From the NCBI GenBank assembly GCA_002790175.1, contig PFUQ01000236.1:1-12116 (forward strand): DNA of 12,116 bases, given 5' to 3'. Positions 1 to 4,795 of the stretch are shown in pieces (positions within the stretch are counted from its first letter, which is position 1; each line of letters starts with the position of its first letter). The notes under the pieces are model-generated. The model was given only the letters and a program-made list of their open reading frames with translations, was not told where the DNA came from and did not search any database. Both the position numbers and the translations under genes were made by a program. This DNA comes from Flavobacteriales bacterium CG_4_9_14_3_um_filter_32_8 (GTDB lineage: Bacteria; Bacteroidota; Bacteroidia; Flavobacteriales_E; Vicingaceae).

Positions 1-1
1 A

Positions 2-214
2 AGTGAAGCTAAATTATTGGAAATTCAACAAAAATTAACGGATAAGAATATTATTCCTAGAAGGTATTTTTATCCTTCTTTAAACACCTTGCCTTATGTA
101 AATTACAAAGCCATGCCTGTGGCAGAGGATATTGCAAAACGGGTACTTTGTTTACCCTTGTATGTGGGGCTTACCAAAAACGATTTGGAACTGATTATTA
201 AGTTAATTAACTAA
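2..214 (+). CDS. DegT/DnrJ/EryC1/StrS-family sugar aminotransferase, C-terminal end (5' truncated by window)
   Basis: Only the last 70 residues are present; the frame is open to the window edge and ends at TAA 212-214. The run RRYFYPSLNTLPY followed by MPVAEDIAKRVLCLPLY is characteristic of the C-terminal small domain of PLP-dependent DegT/DnrJ/EryC1/StrS aminotransferases, where the last conserved block is a PxAE-x-ia-xxvLcLPly segment. These enzymes transfer an amino group to nucleotide-linked keto sugars for O-antigen, capsule or glycoprotein glycans; the substrate cannot be told from this fragment. The active-site lysine and PLP-binding residues lie upstream, outside the window. The gene is presumably the last of a polysaccharide locus to the left, since the next 250 bases hold only a repeat and an accessory module begins after it. 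Family assignment is firm, specificity unknown. Confidence 0.85.
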   Translation, partial: SEAKLLEIQQKLTDKNIIPRRYFYPSLNTLPYVNYKAMPVAEDIAKRVLCLPLYVGLTKNDLELIIKLIN

Positions 215-341
215 CGTCATTGCCTAATCCTGTCATTACGAGTGAAGTGTAACGAAACGAAGTAATCTGCCTAACCTATAGACAGATTGCTTCGGTGCCA
301 ACTCGCAATGCCTTCCCAATACCTCTCAATGACGTTCAATT
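213..341. repeat. Dispersed palindromic repeat, copy 1
   Basis: The core 232-296 is identical to 1381-1445 except for one base (a/g), and similarity continues to 341 and 1490 with small changes, giving 110 bases in each copy. The unit is strongly palindromic. AACGTCATTG at 213-222 is perfectly complementary to CAATGACGTT at 327-336. Within the core, GAAGTAATCTG and CAGATTGCTTC can pair around a short loop containing CTAACCTATAGA. The left arm overlaps the stop codon of the aminotransferase, so the folded RNA may also end or stabilise that transcript. The arrangement (GTCATTACGAG...GAAGTAATCTG...CAGATTGCTTC) resembles the non-autonomous interspersed palindromes common in Bacteroidota intergenic DNA; no coding capacity is visible. 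Confidence 0.85.
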
Positions 342-433
342 AAAAATGTCATAAATTTACACTTAAAAAACAGGAAAGTGTGGTAACCAAAACTTTGACT
401 GATTACAAGTGAATAACGCAGTTACACAACAAC

Positions 434-460
434 TATTTTTAAAAATATTTAGTATTTTTG
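434..460 (+). promoter_or_regulatory. Putative promoter of the DUF6922/AbiEii operon with adjacent AT palindrome
   Basis: TATTTTTG at 453-460 matches the Bacteroidota -7 box TAnnTTTG exactly. It ends only 4 bases before the ATG at 465, so transcription would start at or within a base or two of the start codon (a leaderless or nearly leaderless mRNA). Just upstream, TATTTTTAAAAATA at 434-447 is a perfect 14 bp palindrome that could be an autoregulatory operator, although AT-only palindromes arise easily by chance here. No clear TTG -33 box is seen at the usual spacing. The rest of 342-433 holds nothing recognisable. Confidence 0.5.
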
Positions 461-464
461 TATA

Positions 465-758
465 ATGCTGATAGAAAATTTACCAAAAAATATATTTTGG
501 GATATCGACTTCTCACGGTTCGATGAAATCAAAAACAAACGGTTGATTATAGAAAGAGTATTTACCATGGGCGACCTTGCAGATATACATAAAACCGTCC
601 AATTTTACGGTATCGAAATCATAAAAAAAGAAATTGTAAAGGCAGGATTTTTAGATCATAAAACGTTAAACTGGGTAAGTAAATTATTAAGTATTCCCAA
701 AACACAATTCAAATGTTTTATCAAGATACAATCGAACCAAGTACACTGGAACTTCTAA
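465..758 (+). CDS. DUF6922-type protein, putative antitoxin partner of the AbiEii-like nucleotidyltransferase
   Basis: A 97-residue protein. The opening LPKNIFWDIDFSRFD, the middle RLIIERVFTMGDLADI and the ending on HWNF are the pattern I recognise as the small DUF6922 family, which is typically encoded directly upstream of AbiEii-type nucleotidyltransferases in Bacteroidota. Residues 28-80 read as a run of short helices (IIERVFTMGD, FYGIEIIKKEIVKA, HKTLNWVSKLLSIP) that could form a helix-turn-helix-like fold. By position it should be the antitoxin or regulator of the downstream gene, whose start lies inside this one by 46 bases. That tight overlap implies translational coupling. Family recognition is from memory of the motif pattern; the antitoxin role is inference from gene order. 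No signal peptide or membrane segment. Confidence 0.7.
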   Translation: MLIENLPKNIFWDIDFSRFDEIKNKRLIIERVFTMGDLADIHKTVQFYGIEIIKKEIVKAGFLDHKTLNWVSKLLSIPKTQFKCFIKIQSNQVHWNF

Positions 759-1345
759 AAAAATTGCAAAGCGAAAATCTCATCAAAGATTTTCAACTTG
801 CTGGAGGGACTGCACTTGCCTTGCAAATTGGACATCGGAAATCGATTGACCTTGATTTATTTATTCAAAAAGATTTTGACACCAACACACTTCTCGAATT
901 TCTTGAAGAAAAGTATCAATTCGCTATGAATTATTCATCACTAAACACACTAAAAGGATGTATAGATAACGTGCAACTCGATTTTATTACCCACAAATAC
1001 CCTTTGGTTAATAATACAACAAATCTTGATGGTGTTTACCTGCTTTCAATAGAGGATATTGCGGCAATGAAACTCAATGCCATTGCTGGAAATGGAACTC
1101 GTTCAAAAGATTTTATTGATATTTATTTCATTCTCCAACAATTTACGCTCGATGAAATTTTAATTTTTTATAAAAAAAAATACAGCTTTCGCAATCAACT
1201 TCAAGTAATAAAAAGTCTTACTTATTTCGATGATATTGACATACAGGATTGGCCAGAAATGTTACTTGAAAAAAATATTACGCTATCCAAGATAACTCAA
1301 ACAATAAATCGACATGTACAAAAATTTTCAAAAAAATTATTGTAA
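713..1345 (+). CDS. AbiEii/AbiGii-type nucleotidyltransferase, putative toxin
   Basis: A 210-residue protein of the MNT-like nucleotidyltransferase superfamily. Visible active-site features are GGT at 31-33 followed after 12 residues by D46-x-D48 (SIDLDLF), a third acidic candidate at D90 (VQLDF), and the C-terminal-half block MKLNAIAGNGTRSKDFIDIYFIL with K120, R130, K132 and D133. These are the hallmarks of the AbiEii/AbiGii toxin family, whose members transfer nucleotides to tRNA or other acceptors and are implicated in abortive phage infection. The start at 713 is chosen because MFYQDTIEPSTLELLKKL is the usual N-terminus of the family, even though it overlaps the preceding gene by 46 bases. 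All catalytic acidic residues are intact, so the enzyme may be active. Target RNA or nucleotide preference cannot be read from sequence. Confidence 0.85.
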   Translation: MFYQDTIEPSTLELLKKLQSENLIKDFQLAGGTALALQIGHRKSIDLDLFIQKDFDTNTLLEFLEEKYQFAMNYSSLNTLKGCIDNVQLDFITHKYPLVNNTTNLDGVYLLSIEDIAAMKLNAIAGNGTRSKDFIDIYFILQQFTLDEILIFYKKKYSFRNQLQVIKSLTYFDDIDIQDWPEMLLEKNITLSKITQTINRHVQKFSKKLL

Positions 1346-1380
1346 GTGTTTTTGGTATATTTAATCTGCCCATCCCTACC

Positions 1381-1490
1381 GTCATTACGAGTGGAGTGTA
1401 ACGAAACGAAGTAATCTGCCTAACCTATAGACAGATTGCTTCGGTTACCTACCCTTTGCCTTCCCAATACCTCGCGATGAATGTTCAATT
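1381..1490. repeat. Dispersed palindromic repeat, copy 2
   Basis: Direct-orientation partner of the repeat at 232-341: 64 of the first 65 bases match, then 45 more bases align with scattered differences (for example ttcccaatacct is shared) up to TTCAATT at 1490. It begins 35 bases after the stop of the nucleotidyltransferase gene and runs directly into the truncated HEPN gene fragment. A short secondary direct repeat follows: TCGGTTACCTACC at 1441-1453 recurs as TCGGTTGCCTACC at 1490-1502. The outer right arm is more decayed than in copy 1. Confidence 0.85.
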
Positions 1491-2098
1491 CGGTTGCCTA
1501 CCTTTTTACTCACTCGGCACAGCCGAGCAGTGGGGGGGGTAAAGGCATAAAGCTCTCTAAAAATATCAAAGGAAACCAAAATAGTTTGCAATATAACAAT
1601 AGTCAATTCAATTTTACAAAAAGACACTATTTATCCGCTAACCAAAGTGGTCTAAAGATATTTTCAGATTATCTTTCTCATCAGAATACTAATGAATTAC
1701 ACGAAATAATTATCCAATCGATTCACTTTTTCAGCTCAGCAATTTCCAATTGGGATTTGCATTTAAGGTGTATCAATATGATAACAATTTTAGAAAGTAT
1801 CTTCCTTAAAGATGATGAGCGTGGCGATATGGAGCATAAAACCAAAGCAAGACTATCCAAGATTCTTTCTAACCAACACAATGAAAAAGAGAGAATAAAA
1901 ACTGTTTTTACAAACATTTATCAAGTTAGACACAAAATGATTCATAAAGCGAAACGCATAATGATTGATTATAAAGAATTGTCGGAAGCTCAAATGATAA
2001 TGATTAATTTATTTTTAAAATTAATTCAGTTAAACACAGAATCAAGCTTTACAGATAAGGCAACCTTAATTGGAAAATTGAACGAAATAAAAAGTTAA
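1481..2098 (+). pseudogene. C-terminal fragment of an ApeA-like HEPN-domain protein
   Basis: The open frame encodes up to 205 residues, but the first about 20 (1481-1540) are merely translation of repeat, hairpin and poly-G sequence, so the natural 5' end is missing. The genuine part starts near residue 21. From about residue 80 it shows an all-helical HEPN-like domain: FSSAISNWDLHLRCINMITILESIFL, then KTKARLSKIL, then the diagnostic R-x4-H motif in VRHKMIH, a pattern of ApeA-like HEPN domains that form the ribonuclease-type site of many defence proteins. The full family proteins are several hundred residues long with a large N-terminal region, absent here. I see no promoter or credible start for it, so it is scored as a remnant; expression from the in-repeat ATG at 1481 is possible but unlikely. 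It converges on the Panacea operon. Confidence 0.6.
1511..1539. repeat. GC-rich hairpin followed by a G8 tract at the repeat/gene-fragment junction
   Basis: CTCGGC (1513-1518), ACA loop, GCCGAG (1522-1527) is a perfect 6 bp hairpin, locally far more GC-rich than its surroundings. It is followed by eight consecutive G at 1532-1539. This looks like the tail of a second small repeat element abutting the one ending at 1490. Homopolymeric G8 is a slippage-prone site, but it lies in what seems to be junction debris rather than an intact reading frame. Confidence 0.6.
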
Positions 2099-2101
2099 AG
2101 G

Positions 2102-2133
2102 AAATTAGGATACTATTATCTTCCTAATTTTTT
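2102..2133. terminator. Terminator-like hairpin between convergent genes
   Basis: AAATTAGGA (2102-2110) and TCCTAATTT (2122-2130) form a perfect 9 bp stem around an 11-base loop. On the plus strand the stem leads into T6 (2128-2133), the form of an intrinsic terminator, 4 bases after the stop of the HEPN fragment. On the minus strand it follows the end of the zinc-ribbon gene, whose reading-frame-restored stop (2116-2118) lies in the loop, so it probably serves both directions. Confidence 0.7.
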
Positions 2134-2336
2134 AATAGTATTTTCAAGGTCTTTGAAAGACTTATTCACATCCTTTATAGCCTTTTTGTTAGTACCATTG
2201 CATCTTTCAATTGAATTTCTTGTCCGCAATTACATTTTATTGTTGCTTCATTGGCAACTTGTTTCAAAGTAACAGTGATTTCCCTTTTACATTCGGGACA
2301 ATTAAGTTCTACTGTTTGATTACTAATATTCATCAT
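2116..2336 (-). pseudogene. Small zinc-ribbon protein gene with a one-base frameshift, third gene of the Panacea toxin-antitoxin operon
   Basis: Reading the minus strand from ATG 2336-2334 (or the adjacent in-frame ATG at 2333) gives about 53 residues ending at TAA 2177-2175. They include a zinc-knuckle pair CPEC and CNCGQEI about 18 residues apart. Beyond that point the coding-like text continues in the -1 frame as KKAIKDVNKSFKDLENTIKK and stops at 2118-2116, right in the terminator loop. One missing base near 2198-2204, just after LKD, would restore a 72-residue protein with the usual layout of such small proteins: zinc ribbon, linker, then an amphipathic helix ending in KKLGR. An A5 run at 2187-2183 also lies in the frame overlap, so -1 recoding cannot be excluded. 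It starts 12 bases after the toxin stop, hence likely co-transcribed. Function unknown; nucleic-acid binding is only a guess. Confidence 0.65.
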
Positions 2337-2348
2337 ATTTTTTTATTT

Positions 2349-2693
2349 TTATTTAAAATTGTCAATAATCCGTTGTCTGTCTTCATTCTCTTTATCGTTT
2401 TTATGATACACCTCTATAAAAATTATTTTTTGTTCTTCTTCAAAATGAGCATAAATCAAACGCAATCCCGAATTTACTCCTCTCCCTTTCAATGATCTAC
2501 AAGCAATTCTTTTTACTTTTATCACGCAAGTTTCTAAGCCTAAATTATCAATTTGAAAACTGAACGGAGGTCTTGCTTCGGGTTTCTTTTTTAGAATAGC
2601 TTTTACTTCAAACAAATCATCGTTTAAAGTCCTGTACTTCTTTAAGAGTTTTTTTAAATCCTTTTTAAATACTGCTAATTCTTCAAAAGTCAT
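2349..2693 (-). CDS. RelE/ParE-superfamily toxin
   Basis: A 114-residue basic protein with the RelE/ParE order of elements: N-terminal helices rich in lysine (FKKDLKKLLKKY), then strands ending in CVIKVKRIACRSLKGRGVNSGLRLIYAHF and a final strand IIFIEVYHKNDKEN. The R/K-rich SLKGRGVNSGLRLIY and the EVYHKNDKEN segments are the conserved core of the family, whose members cut mRNA on ribosomes or, as ParE, inhibit gyrase; which of the two applies here is not decided by the sequence. It begins inside the antitoxin stop (ATGA at 2693-2690), the usual translational coupling. The antitoxin is encoded first, as in classical type II modules. A short N-terminal extension (MTFEELAVFKKDL) agrees with Panacea-associated RelE-like toxins. 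No frame damage is seen. Confidence 0.82.
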   Translation of the reverse strand: MTFEELAVFKKDLKKLLKKYRTLNDDLFEVKAILKKKPEARPPFSFQIDNLGLETCVIKVKRIACRSLKGRGVNSGLRLIYAHFEEEQKIIFIEVYHKNDKENEDRQRIIDNFK

Positions 2694-3493
2694 TCTTGTT
2701 CAATTTCATCTCCATAATTCCTCACAGAATATGGGGCTTCTCTATAAAAAGCCAATTCATAACTAATATCTTTTCCATCATCTGTAACTTCCCAAGGTAA
2801 ATCTTTGTGAGAATAATTACTTATTGCAGCAGCAGACCAGTCGCTCATTTGCTCAATAACTCTATCCAAAATTTCAGTTTCACTTGCTTGCAGCTTCGTT
2901 AAATCTGCTTTTTCTAAAGGTAAATAACGAGTTTGAGGATAACCGTGATATTTAGTTTTAACACGCTTTAATTTGCCTGCCTCAATCATTTGATTAATAA
3001 TTGTATTTAATTTTTGAGGTACTGGACCAAATGGTAATTTTTTATATTTCGCACCAGTTAAGTGTTCTTCATACAACTCGTAATAGTTGAAGTCAGAAAA
3101 ATATAACAACTTATAAAGAACTGTTTCCCCAACATTCGGTTTTCCTGCACATTTTTCTAAAATGTATAGTAACACATTTTTGAATTTATCCACTTTTAAA
3201 TTAGGTACAGCAATTCGTTCTTCAATTAAATTAGTATTTTTTTCATCTTCATCATTAATTTCTTGATGAATTTCAAAATTTTCAGACATAAAATCATCTA
3301 ATGAAAATCCTAATTCCATTGACAACTGTTGTAATTCGAGAATATTAACACTCCTATTGCCTAATTCAATTTGAGCCAAAGATGAACGAGAAATATTAAC
3401 ACTTTTCGCCAAATCCTCTTGAGATAACCCTTTAATCTTACGGAGTTCAGTTATCCTTTGACCAATTTGCTTTTGTGATAATTTTGTTTTCAT
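2690..3493 (-). CDS. XRE-type HTH plus Panacea (DUF4065/SocA-like) domain antitoxin
   Basis: A 267-residue protein with two domains. Residues about 8-65 are a Cro/C1-type helix-turn-helix (GQRITELRKIKGLSQEDLAK, then SRSSLAQIELGNRSV). Residues about 100-225 form a Panacea domain, formerly DUF4065: KFKNVLLYILEKC, VGETVLYKLLYFSDFNYYE, the hallmark KKLPFGPVPQKLN, and a terminal helix with SDWSAAAISNYSHKDLPW. Panacea is known as an antitoxin domain that partners with many unrelated toxins; here the partner is the overlapping RelE/ParE-like gene. The HTH suggests the protein also represses its own operon, supported by two palindromic sites in its promoter. The start at 3493 gives a plausible N-terminus two residues before the HTH and a leader of about 20 bases from the predicted promoter. 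Both domains look complete. Confidence 0.88.
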   Translation of the reverse strand: MKTKLSQKQIGQRITELRKIKGLSQEDLAKSVNISRSSLAQIELGNRSVNILELQQLSMELGFSLDDFMSENFEIHQEINDEDEKNTNLIEERIAVPNLKVDKFKNVLLYILEKCAGKPNVGETVLYKLLYFSDFNYYELYEEHLTGAKYKKLPFGPVPQKLNTIINQMIEAGKLKRVKTKYHGYPQTRYLPLEKADLTKLQASETEILDRVIEQMSDWSAAAISNYSHKDLPWEVTDDGKDISYELAFYREAPYSVRNYGDEIEQE

Positions 3494-3519
3494 ATCTATT
3501 TTTCCTTTCGTTTACGCTA

Positions 3520-3550
3520 CAAAGATATGAAATGTTTTAATATAAAACAA
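3520..3550 (-). promoter_or_regulatory. Promoter of the Panacea antitoxin-toxin operon
   Basis: On the minus strand, TATCTTTG (3527-3520) matches the Bacteroidota -7 consensus TAnnTTTG. A TTG (3550-3548) stands 20 bases upstream, a spacing normal for the TTG-N17-23-TAnnTTTG promoters of flavobacteria. The start codon is 26 bases downstream of the box. The 20-base spacer is almost wholly occupied by the palindrome at 3533-3549. Confidence 0.7.
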
Positions 3551-3572
3551 GTTGGTGTTGGAATATAGAACA
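3533..3572. promoter_or_regulatory. Tandem 17 bp operator-like palindromes in the Panacea operon promoter
   Basis: Site 1, TGTTTTAATATAAAACA (3533-3549), is a perfect 7-3-7 palindrome lying between the -33 and -7 elements. Site 2, TGTTGGAATATAGAACA (3556-3572), has the same length and shares 14 of 17 positions with site 1, keeping TGTT, AATATA and AACA; it is an imperfect palindrome just upstream of the -33 element. The starts are 23 bases apart, about two helical turns, so two HTH dimers could sit on roughly the same face of the DNA. Binding by the adjacent HTH-Panacea protein is inference from position and symmetry. Confidence 0.65.
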
Positions 3573-3831
3573 ATACTAAGCCCTTCACTAAAGCTATACA
3601 CATTTCCAAGTCGCACTAAAAAGCCATCAGCACAAACCAAAACTTGTCAATAAGTATATCTTTGCCAACGCCTTGCAGACTGAAAGAAAATAACGAAAGC
3701 CCAACATGCTGTATATTGCATTTTGGTTGCTAACAGTTATCTTTTTTTGGCAATTTCGTAGGTTTGTTCCATTCATTTTGCAGGTGCTTTTAATGAGTTT
3801 TGCAAGTTGCATCCTTGCAGTAGTTTTTTAG
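3573..3831. other. Gene-poor stretch with imperfect inverted repeats
   Basis: No convincing gene is seen. Two paired motifs hint at a decayed element spanning into the next feature: CTGTATATTGC (3709-3719) is inverted as GCAACATACAG (3917-3927, 10 of 11), and ATTTTGGTTGCT (3720-3731) is inverted as AGCAAACCAAAAT (3856-3868, one base longer). TAACGA flanks the outer side of both arms. A lone TAnnTTTG match (TATCTTTG, 3657-3664, plus strand) has no suitable -33 box and no gene after it. Confidence 0.4.
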
Positions 3832-4095
3832 CTGCTCTTTTATCTGATTTTTAAGAGCAAACCAAAATCATCTACAAAATTTCATTACTTTGGTGCTATT
3901 AATAAACTGAAAAAACGCAACATACAGTTGTCGTTACCTGCAACTGACTTGCTAAGGTTTTTGGTAATTCCTGTTGGCGAAGGAAAAGACCAAATCATGA
4001 AAAAAATTATAAAATTGGCAGCTAATGAATACAAAACAGAAGATTTAGGACAATTCCGTTTTGTGCCACTACTCAAAGAAAAAGGAAGGGATTAA
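3832..4095 (+). pseudogene. pcm: 3' remnant of a protein-L-isoaspartate O-methyltransferase gene
   Basis: The frame open from 3832 to TAA 4093-4095 ends with RFLVIPVGEGKDQIMKK and then EDLGQFRFVPLLK. This is the recognisable C-terminal end of protein-L-isoaspartate (D-aspartate) O-methyltransferase, in which a VIPVG strand is followed by a hairpin and a terminal FRFVPL strand. Likeness begins only around 3952; the SAM-binding and catalytic parts of this roughly 200-residue enzyme are absent, and upstream in-frame text (3832-3950) looks unrelated and overlaps an inverted repeat. There is a stop at 3829-3831 and no suitable start, so it is a dead fragment. It probably became attached by recombination at the inverted-repeat element. 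Very short for database matching, but the motif is distinctive. Confidence 0.72.
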
Positions 4096-4127
4096 TTGGA
4101 GGTTTTCTATGAAGTATGACTTCTTAG

Positions 4128-4154
4128 TTTGATTCCGAAATTTTCCTATATTTG
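4128..4154 (+). promoter_or_regulatory. Putative promoter of the VOC-family gene
   Basis: TATATTTG (4147-4154) is an exact TAnnTTTG match, with TTTG (4128-4131) 15 bases upstream, slightly closer than usual for a -33 box. It predicts a leader of about 40 bases before the ATG at 4200. This places the VOC gene under its own promoter, separate from the debris to its left. Confidence 0.55.
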
Positions 4155-4199
4155 AAAGCGTAAAAAATGCTCACAACAGAGCGTAAACATTCAAACTAA

Positions 4200-4727
4200 A
4201 TGAAAAAAACAACATTCGTAATTTTAGCATTGGCGACATCATTCGGTTTTGGTTTCGCATTTAAAACAATTATCACAAAACAAGCTAACGACCAACAAAA
4301 AATGAAAAAAGTAACAGGCATCGGAGGTATCTTTTTTAAATGTAAAGACCCCAACAAAATGAGAGAATGGTATAAAACGCATTTAGGTTTAAACACCAAC
4401 GAATACGGTTCTGTATTTGAATGGCGACAAGCTACCGACTCTACCAAAAAGGGTTTTTCGCAATGGAGTCCATTTACAGATAAGACAAAATATTTTGAAC
4501 CCTCCACCAAAGAGTTTATGATTAACTACCGAGTTGAGAATTTAGAAGTTCTTGTTGAAGAACTGAAAAAAGAAGGCGTGACTATAACCGATACCATTGA
4601 AACGTATGATTACGGAAAGTTTGTTCACATCATGGATGTAGAAGGAAACAAAATAGAATTATGGGAACCCAACGATATTGAATATGAAAAACTAGGAGAA
4701 CAGATGGGCATCGAAACGACTAAATGA
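4200..4727 (+). CDS. VOC (glyoxalase/bleomycin-resistance fold) protein with N-terminal signal or anchor segment
   Basis: A 175-residue protein. Residues 1-24 (MKKTTFVILALATSFGFGFA) form a positively charged, hydrophobic export signal or membrane anchor without a lipobox cysteine. After a linker comes a single vicinal-oxygen-chelate fold: ITGIGG-like first strand (VTGIGGIFFKCKDP), helix REWYKTHLGL, then the second module with VENLEVLVEELKKEGV and closing strand HIMDVEGNKIELWEP. E161-region IELWE supplies the usual last metal-ligand glutamate, whereas the first strand has no histidine. Many close relatives are cytoplasmic and begin at the equivalent of M35 (4302, MKKVTGIGG), so that is an alternative start; however the exact promoter spacing and the signal-like N-terminus support 4200. 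Substrate unknown. It stands alone, 68 bases before truA. Confidence 0.8.
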   Translation: MKKTTFVILALATSFGFGFAFKTIITKQANDQQKMKKVTGIGGIFFKCKDPNKMREWYKTHLGLNTNEYGSVFEWRQATDSTKKGFSQWSPFTDKTKYFEPSTKEFMINYRVENLEVLVEELKKEGVTITDTIETYDYGKFVHIMDVEGNKIELWEPNDIEYEKLGEQMGIETTK

Positions 4728-4795
4728 TTTTATAATTCATACAGGCAATGTGTCTGACTTTATACTTTTTATAGAACTACACAGCCAAAGAAAAA

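Noticed and set aside
1445..1627. Minus-strand open frame across the second repeat
   Set aside because: It consists of repeat, hairpin and poly-C translation with no family-like content.
2211..2495. Plus-strand open frame of about 94 residues
   Set aside because: It is antisense to the toxin and zinc-ribbon genes, rich in F/I from complementary A-rich codons, and matches no family I know.
3657..3664. TATCTTTG as a plus-strand promoter
   Set aside because: The -7 box matches, but the nearest TTG is only 10 bases upstream and no credible gene follows.
3706..3831. 41-residue hydrophobic open frame starting MLYIAFWLL
   Set aside because: It begins inside an inverted-repeat arm, lacks a promoter at the right spacing, and its hydrophobicity follows from T-rich DNA; not enough to call a gene.
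3689..3930. Possible integron attC-like site
   Set aside because: There are inverted arms, but I cannot find a GTTRRRY/RYYYAAC core pair, and no integrase or cassette array is present.
4196..4510. Minus-strand open frame of about 104 residues opposite the VOC gene
   Set aside because: The plus strand carries an unmistakable VOC fold over the same DNA; the antisense frame has no recognisable features.
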